From Seminavis robusta (taxonomy: Eukaryota > Bacillariophyta > Bacillariophyceae > Naviculales > Naviculaceae), in assembly GCA_903772945.1 (NCBI GenBank), contig CAICTM010001132.1:1-36398 (forward strand): DNA of 36,398 nt, read 5' to 3'. Within the stretch, counting starts at the first letter, position 1; each line of letters starts with the position of its first letter. Shown piece after piece: positions 31,687 to 36,398 of this stretch. The position numbers and the translations under genes are program-made. The notes under the pieces are model-generated. The model was given only the letters and a program-made list of their open reading frames with translations. It made no database searches and was not told where the DNA came from.

Positions 31687-32290
31687 GTCACTAGCTAGCA
31701 CTCTTCTCACTTTCTTTCTACGCGATGTGTCTTGTGTCCACTACTGTAGCTAGCTAGTAGTATTCAAAAGAGAGCAACCTTGTCTTGCTCATGGGTCGCT
31801 CTGATGATGTTTGTGCATTTTTATGTGTTACAGGTGTGGGTGTAGTTGCCGATTTTGCTGTTGCTGTTTTGCTTCCTGTGGTGTGGTATTTGCGTCTGAA
31901 AAGAAATTTGAAAAGAACTCGAATGCCGTTTTCCATGTGGGTGGGACTGGCTTGCGCATCGTCATTGGAGTGAGCTCTTCGTCTCCGCCCAGTGTCTCCG
32001 TCCTCATCACACCTCAACACATCAAACTCATGAGGCCCCACAATTGCAAGCACAGACCAGTGCGCTCTCCAGGGACCTGAAAACAATAGAAATAGACGCA
32101 AACATGAAGGCCAAGGGTAAGGACACCACTTCTATGATATTATTACTAAGTTATTTCCTGTCTGTTGGATACGGCACAACTAAGTGTGCACCAAATGTGT
32201 ACCTTGATGATAATCGAGCAGAAGTAGTGGCGTTCCCGCGAGTTCCAATGCAAACCAATCTCAGAGTTGTGACATTCCTCGTCTACATAC
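31687..32290. other. Intergenic region with TAGCTAGC motifs
   Basis: Contains TAGCTAGCTAG at 31747-31757 and GCTAGCTAG at about 31690-31698. A minus frame at 31754-32101 shows no recognisable features and has a non-ATG start. I see no gene. Confidence 0.45.
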
Positions 32291-34717
32291 TTACTCGTCA
32301 TTGCGAAGCCACAAGGATGGTGATTCAAGAAGCAGTCCATACTGGATGCTCAGACTGTCGAGGTGTCGATCAAAAGCATAGCACCAAAAGCCATCTCGGT
32401 TGCGAAATGACAGATGATCCGAGTCCCCAAGCGTTTGGTACAGCAGATCCAGGTATTCCAGAGATGATTTATCCAGGGTATCGTCGTCAGCAAGGGTCAA
32501 GAGTTCACCGTAGAACGGATACCCACTCGTCTTGACTTGGATCCAGGCTTCTACACCAACGAGAAGATGAATCAACTCTTCCTTGGTTGTTCCCTTGTCT
32601 TGGACCATGGCCCGTCCAAACTTGTTCGAAGAAATCAAGTACGACAGCTTTCTTGCTAGCTGATAATCTCGCACGGACCCCTGTGTAGAGTACATGATCT
32701 GCCGCTTGATAATACCTCGATCAAAACTGGAAATGTGACAATTCTTTTGGTCAGAAACCGCCAAGTGGGAAAGAGTAGTGTTGTTGTGCTTCTGAAGAAC
32801 ATCAAAAAAGGAAAACCCAGCATCAAATGGATCTTGAAGAGCTACTGTTCGCAGTGACAAATGCTCAAGGTACCCGTTGTTTGACAGAGCCATGCAAAGC
32901 ACAGCCGCGTCCACTTTGAAGCCTCGCTTGTCCCCAGCGCCGTTCACCTCCAGAACTTGCAAGCACTGCTGGGCTAGCAATGCAACAAGCCCCAATGTAA
33001 TATCCACAAAGCACTCTGCATGATTCTCGGACCTCCAGTTCGAGCATATCAAAGAAAGATGGGTCAACCGGTCGATCTTGGGGACATTCTAGAGTGGCAC
33101 TGACAACAGCTCAGTTCGGGAGTTCAACTATCAAGTGGGTCAGCTGAAGGAAGCTTGAGATCTTACTCCTGATGGTGGCCCAGCAGGCCTGGCGAATTTG
33201 AAAGTTGTATAGATTGAGCCGCTGCAATGCACACTTCTCATCCCAGTCAGGTGGACACCAGGGCGCCAAATGCCGTGCCCAAACCGACGTCTGTGATGTC
33301 GAATCGGGTCTGCCGAAACAACCGTGGCTGATGCTTGAAGATCGAGAAACCGCATTTCATTGGAGAAAAGTTCCGCAACCCCGGCAGTACAGTCCAAAGG
33401 CGAAAAACCATGCAGCACAAGCTCTTGGAGGCTCCTGTCAGGTTGCCTTGACCGGAGACCGAGCCCAATGGCTTTCAACGAGAGGTCACATCCAGCAACA
33501 ATCCATGGCAGCTTATTGATAATTCTCCTTCCAATGCCGTCAATGACTGCAAGATTGAGCGACTTGCCCATTATTTGTTCGAAAAGAGCCCGCAAAGCTA
33601 CCTGCGCTTCCATGCTGCCAGCGAGCTTCAGAGCGTAATATAGCGATAGAGATTGCAAAGTCTGGTTCACCTGAGGGTTTCCCAGGTGCTTCATTGCATC
33701 AACAAATGCATCGCCTTGCCGCGAATTTGGAGAACAAGTCAAGCTAGAGAGCCTCGGAAAAATTTTCGGAAGCAGCTTGGTTTGGTGTATGTGGAGGGCG
33801 TGATCTCCATGTGGGGGCTGGAGCGAGTATTGCCAAGTGCTGGCTCTTGTGCGGGAAGTTTTCCATTGCATATTCCAAAATGTCGACTGTGTATCCATTG
33901 CGAAGAAGAAATTCGACCATGCTGCATCCTTCTGGGACAAGGCCTCGGGGGTGTAGCTCTTTTGGGAGCTCAAAGGAGGCCAAAGGACTGCAACGTTGGT
34001 GCTTGTGAGCCAAATACATCATCCCAATAGAGCTCTCCATCTTCTCTTCTGTTATGGTTGGCACCAACAGTTTGTGACATTTCAGTGTTATTTCACGTGG
34101 GAATCCCAGCCAGGCAAAGAAGGAAAACGGATAAATATCTCGCGACATGCAACGCGAGTGAACAGTAGCCAATTTGGGATGTACTTCCAGAAGCCTCAAG
34201 ACGCCACAGCGAACCATGTTTGCTGCCACCACGTTTCTTGACAACATCAGCCAGTACTCAACACAATCCAGGATATTGCAAAATCTGCTTTTGGCTTGCG
34301 GAAAAGACAGCCCCCCAAGGCCCTGCTCGAGAGGTTTCACATTGACAAGCGTGTCACGACGGAAGCTACATTCACGATAGAAATTGAAATTGGCGCTGCG
34401 CAGCTCGTTCAATGCACCCCAATGACTCTCTTCGTTTCTGTTCTTCACGTCCCGCAATGCAGATTTCCCAAACAGGAACAGATACGTGCAAATCGTTGCC
34501 AGGCGCTCGCATAGCTGAGTGGCTTCGAAGATTTCCGACCATTCCGTCCACGCTCGAAACTGTCCAAGATGCAAATACCTTGCAAGAGACGTCCAATCAT
34601 TTGGATTCATAAAGGCAGACAACACTCTTGAAGTTGCTCTTCTTGCTCACGATCCGCCACCCCAGCGAGTTGTGCAATGAGGAGCGAGGTATCGATTTCT
34701 GTAGCGTCATCGTCCAT
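32291..34717 (-). pseudogene. Ankyrin-like/LRR protein gene with several frame breaks
   Basis: Read on the minus strand, the likely start is ATG 34717 (MDDDATEIDTSLLIAQLAG), but that frame stops after 37 codons. The next frame continues with MNPNDWTSLARYLHLG and runs to 33744, with ankyrin-like blocks (VRCGVLRLLEVHPKLATVHS, YPFSFFAWLGFPREI, MVEFLLRNGYTVDILEYAME). The sense then moves to the frame ending at 33140, with LRR-like strings (IFPRLSSLTCSPN, LQSLSLYYALKLAG, LQELVLHGFSP, MRFLDLQ). Near 33310-33200 the LRR pattern jumps twice more (FDITDVGLGTAFGALVS, then CALQRLNLYNFQIR). A plausible 78-bp intron (33092-33169; GTAAGA...CTCTAG) leads to the last part (33091-32291; KIDRLTHLSLICSNW, LEHLSLRTVALQ). 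At least three one-base shifts are needed besides the intron. Each frame is non-coding elsewhere, so a real gene has decayed. Neighbouring long genes are intact, which argues against poor sequence quality. Confidence 0.72.
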
Positions 34718-35107
34718 GCTGGCTTTATTCCCGCAGTCGCCGTTGCACAAGCTGCTCCGACCCTGGACAAGAGGCTTCCCGAAGGTCGTATAGAAGGAAT
34801 ACTTTACAATTCAAACAACTTGCAGCAATCCACCCTTCGCCACACCAAGGAGACCAAAGCCAAGTCAACGACAGAGGGGAAAAGAATGACAGCGCCAAAA
34901 ACGAAAAAACCGTTGACGAAGAAAGGGATTGGCCGAAAGAACAGCTGAAATACAGCTCTGTTGGCATTATATCATTTTATGACGTCAGTGATGCCAAGCC
35001 AAAAACATCAACAATCAAGGAAACAACGAAGAAAACGGAGCGACAGCAGATACTGGATAGAGAGGAAGAAGAGTGCTAGCTAGATAGCAATAGTAGCACA
35101 CGGCACC
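34718..35107. other. Intergenic region before the DUF1295 gene
   Basis: Divergent promoter space between the decayed gene and the next plus-strand gene. A GCTAGCTAGATAGC motif lies at 35075-35088, about 20 bp upstream of the next ATG. No gene seen. Confidence 0.5.
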
Positions 35108-36211
35108 ATGAGAAGATCTATTAGAAATAGGAAGAGCAGTAGAGGATCAGGTTGTTTGGTCACTCGAATTGCCGTCATCGGAGTCTGCGTCTTGACTTTG
35201 GCTGTCGAAGGCGCATGTTCCTTCATGACACACCCTCGACGCATCACACAGACCAACGGAATGAGGCGAATGCCCTTGTCCACTACCACCACGAGTCCTC
35301 GCAATGACAATCCATTGTTTCCAGTCCACAATCTGCGCGGAGGTTCCTCCTTGAATCTCTCACCAATGTTTGACAATGGTCCTTTTTGGAAATTCAATCA
35401 AATCATTATCGCTACCAACCTGCTGGGTTTTGTCATTAGCGTTGTTTCGGGAGGATCCCATTTGCATCTCGATCTCTTGGGGACCGGTGCCTTTGCCCTG
35501 GCGGCCCTGCCCACTGGATTGGCATCGCAGATTCCCCGTGTGCAGCTGTCGGCTGGATTTGTATCACTTTGGGGGACCAAATTGGCATCGTTTCTCTTTT
35601 GGCGTGCGCTTCAACTCAAGCATGATGCCAGGCTCGAATCAACCTTGTCAACGGTCAGTGGTACGGCGGTCTTTTGGTTCATTTCTGTCCTGTGGGGCAT
35701 CATTTGTTCCTTACCACACTCTATGGGAGCTACGTCGTCCCTCAATACACCGATTCTAGCGAGTCCCTGTGGCATCGCCGGAGCAGCACTCTTTGTGATG
35801 GGAATACTGACGGAAACCACCGCGGATTATCAGAAATGGATGTTTAAAAAGAACCATCCAGGGCAGTTTTGCAATGTTGGTCTTTGGTCTATATCTCAAC
35901 ATCCAAACTTTTTGGGAAACATGATGCTCTGGAGTGGAATTTTCTTACTCAATGCACCCGCATTGATTGATCCCCCACCCGAGGCGACGACCAACATTTT
36001 TCAGCACCTGTGGAGATTCAAGCGCTTGGCCGTGGCAGCCTTGTCGCCACTCTTTCTGTACACCTTATTCACTGGCCAAGCCCAAGGAAGTATTACCAAT
36101 ACCAAGGAACTAGTCATGCAACGATATGGCAATGACCCAAACTTCCTGGCGTACACAAAGAGTGTTCCTCTGATCTTTCCCAATCCACTCAAGTTCTTCC
36201 AGGGTCAGTGA
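35108..36211 (+). CDS. DUF1295 / steroid 5-alpha-reductase-like membrane protein, possibly plastid-targeted
   Basis: A single exon of 367 residues with the ATG in a CGGCACCATG context. The N-terminus is basic, followed by a hydrophobic stretch (20-35, RIAVIGVCVLTLAVEG) and then ACS-FMTHPRR, in which a Phe follows a likely cleavage site and a Ser/Thr/Arg-rich segment comes next. This resembles the diatom bipartite plastid pre-sequence. About six hydrophobic segments follow. The family signature is clear: ETTADYQKWMFKKN (236-249) and GLWSISQHPNFLGNM (258-272). The family usually has HPNYxGE, and here the Glu is Asn. Relatives reduce steroid-like or polyprenol double bonds with NADPH, or are isoprenylcysteine methyltransferase-like; many DUF1295 proteins are uncharacterised. 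The substrate is unknown. Confidence 0.87.
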   Translation: MRRSIRNRKSSRGSGCLVTRIAVIGVCVLTLAVEGACSFMTHPRRITQTNGMRRMPLSTTTTSPRNDNPLFPVHNLRGGSSLNLSPMFDNGPFWKFNQIIIATNLLGFVISVVSGGSHLHLDLLGTGAFALAALPTGLASQIPRVQLSAGFVSLWGTKLASFLFWRALQLKHDARLESTLSTVSGTAVFWFISVLWGIICSLPHSMGATSSLNTPILASPCGIAGAALFVMGILTETTADYQKWMFKKNHPGQFCNVGLWSISQHPNFLGNMMLWSGIFLLNAPALIDPPPEATTNIFQHLWRFKRLAVAALSPLFLYTLFTGQAQGSITNTKELVMQRYGNDPNFLAYTKSVPLIFPNPLKFFQGQ

Positions 36212-36223
36212 TAGGAAGAAGGC

Positions 36224-36244
36224 TAGTAGTAGTAGTAGTAGTAG
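36224..36244 (+). repeat. TAG microsatellite (7 units)
   Basis: Seven TAG triplets just after the stop of the DUF1295 gene, in what should be its 3' UTR. Confidence 0.95.
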
Positions 36245-36398
36245 AAACAGTAGCCAGAGTGAAACTAGGAACTTGGAACGAACAAGACATATGGCGTTAC
36301 AACCTGGTTAGACTGGGATATTGCAAAGTACTACTAGTATATCGTTTCACAGTTATTGCCTACTAGCTAGCTTGAAGCCTCCAAGAGATAGCTGCTAC

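Noticed and set aside
31754..32101. 115-codon minus-strand ORF
   Set aside because: Start is not an ATG, the ORF overlaps a TAGCTAGC motif, and no recognisable features are present.

Overview
The window looks like nuclear DNA of a stramenopile, most likely a pennate diatom. The support is: short GT-AG introns (68-88 bp) in otherwise long open frames; start codons in ACC-ATG-like contexts; a Ty1/copia relic whose RNase H end is of the kind common in diatom genomes (HNALLYHK...ADILSKHW); a membrane-anchored LRR protein with the pre-LRR block typical of diatom LRR receptor-like proteins; and a membrane enzyme whose leader resembles the diatom bipartite plastid pre-sequence. No organism name can be proven from the sequence alone.

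Layout. Positions 1 to about 6.1 kb hold no credible gene, only a 49-bp inverted repeat pair and GATTCG-rich simple sequence. From 6.1 to 9 kb there are two dead transposons: the RNase H end of a copia element (+) and a PIF/Harbinger transposase (-) broken by two frameshifts and one nonsense codon. From 10.5 to 19 kb there are three apparently intact genes: a ThrE-like multi-pass membrane protein (+, 1 intron), a secreted two-lobe M16/PqqL-like zinc peptidase (+, 1 intron) and an armadillo-like helical protein (-). From 19.4 to 21.7 kb lies a four-exon LRR receptor-like gene (-) whose introns resolve cleanly but which carries a one-base deletion. From 22.4 to 22.8 kb there is a 19-bp minisatellite of about 20 units. 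From 25 to 26.7 kb there is an intronless O-methyltransferase with a duplicated N-terminal module. From 27.3 to 31.7 kb there are three minus-strand genes of unknown function (a secreted cysteine-rich protein, an acidic protein, and a low-complexity Gln/Ser/Thr-rich protein). From 32.3 to 34.7 kb lies a decayed ankyrin-like/LRR gene with several frame breaks. From 35.1 to 36.2 kb there is a DUF1295/steroid-reductase-like membrane protein.

The genes do not form an obvious pathway, which is normal for a eukaryotic locus. The notable themes are: surface or secreted proteins (peptidase, LRR protein, Cys-rich protein) beside transposon debris; gene families caught at different stages of decay; and two self-complementary motifs, TAGCTAGC and GTACCGGTAC-like, that recur in the intergenic DNA from about 13 kb onward, several times within 50 bp of a start codon. 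I did not find a clear new multi-gene system. The best candidates for novelty are the double-module methyltransferase lacking the usual catalytic His, the orphan Cys-rich secreted protein, and the palindromic intergenic motifs.
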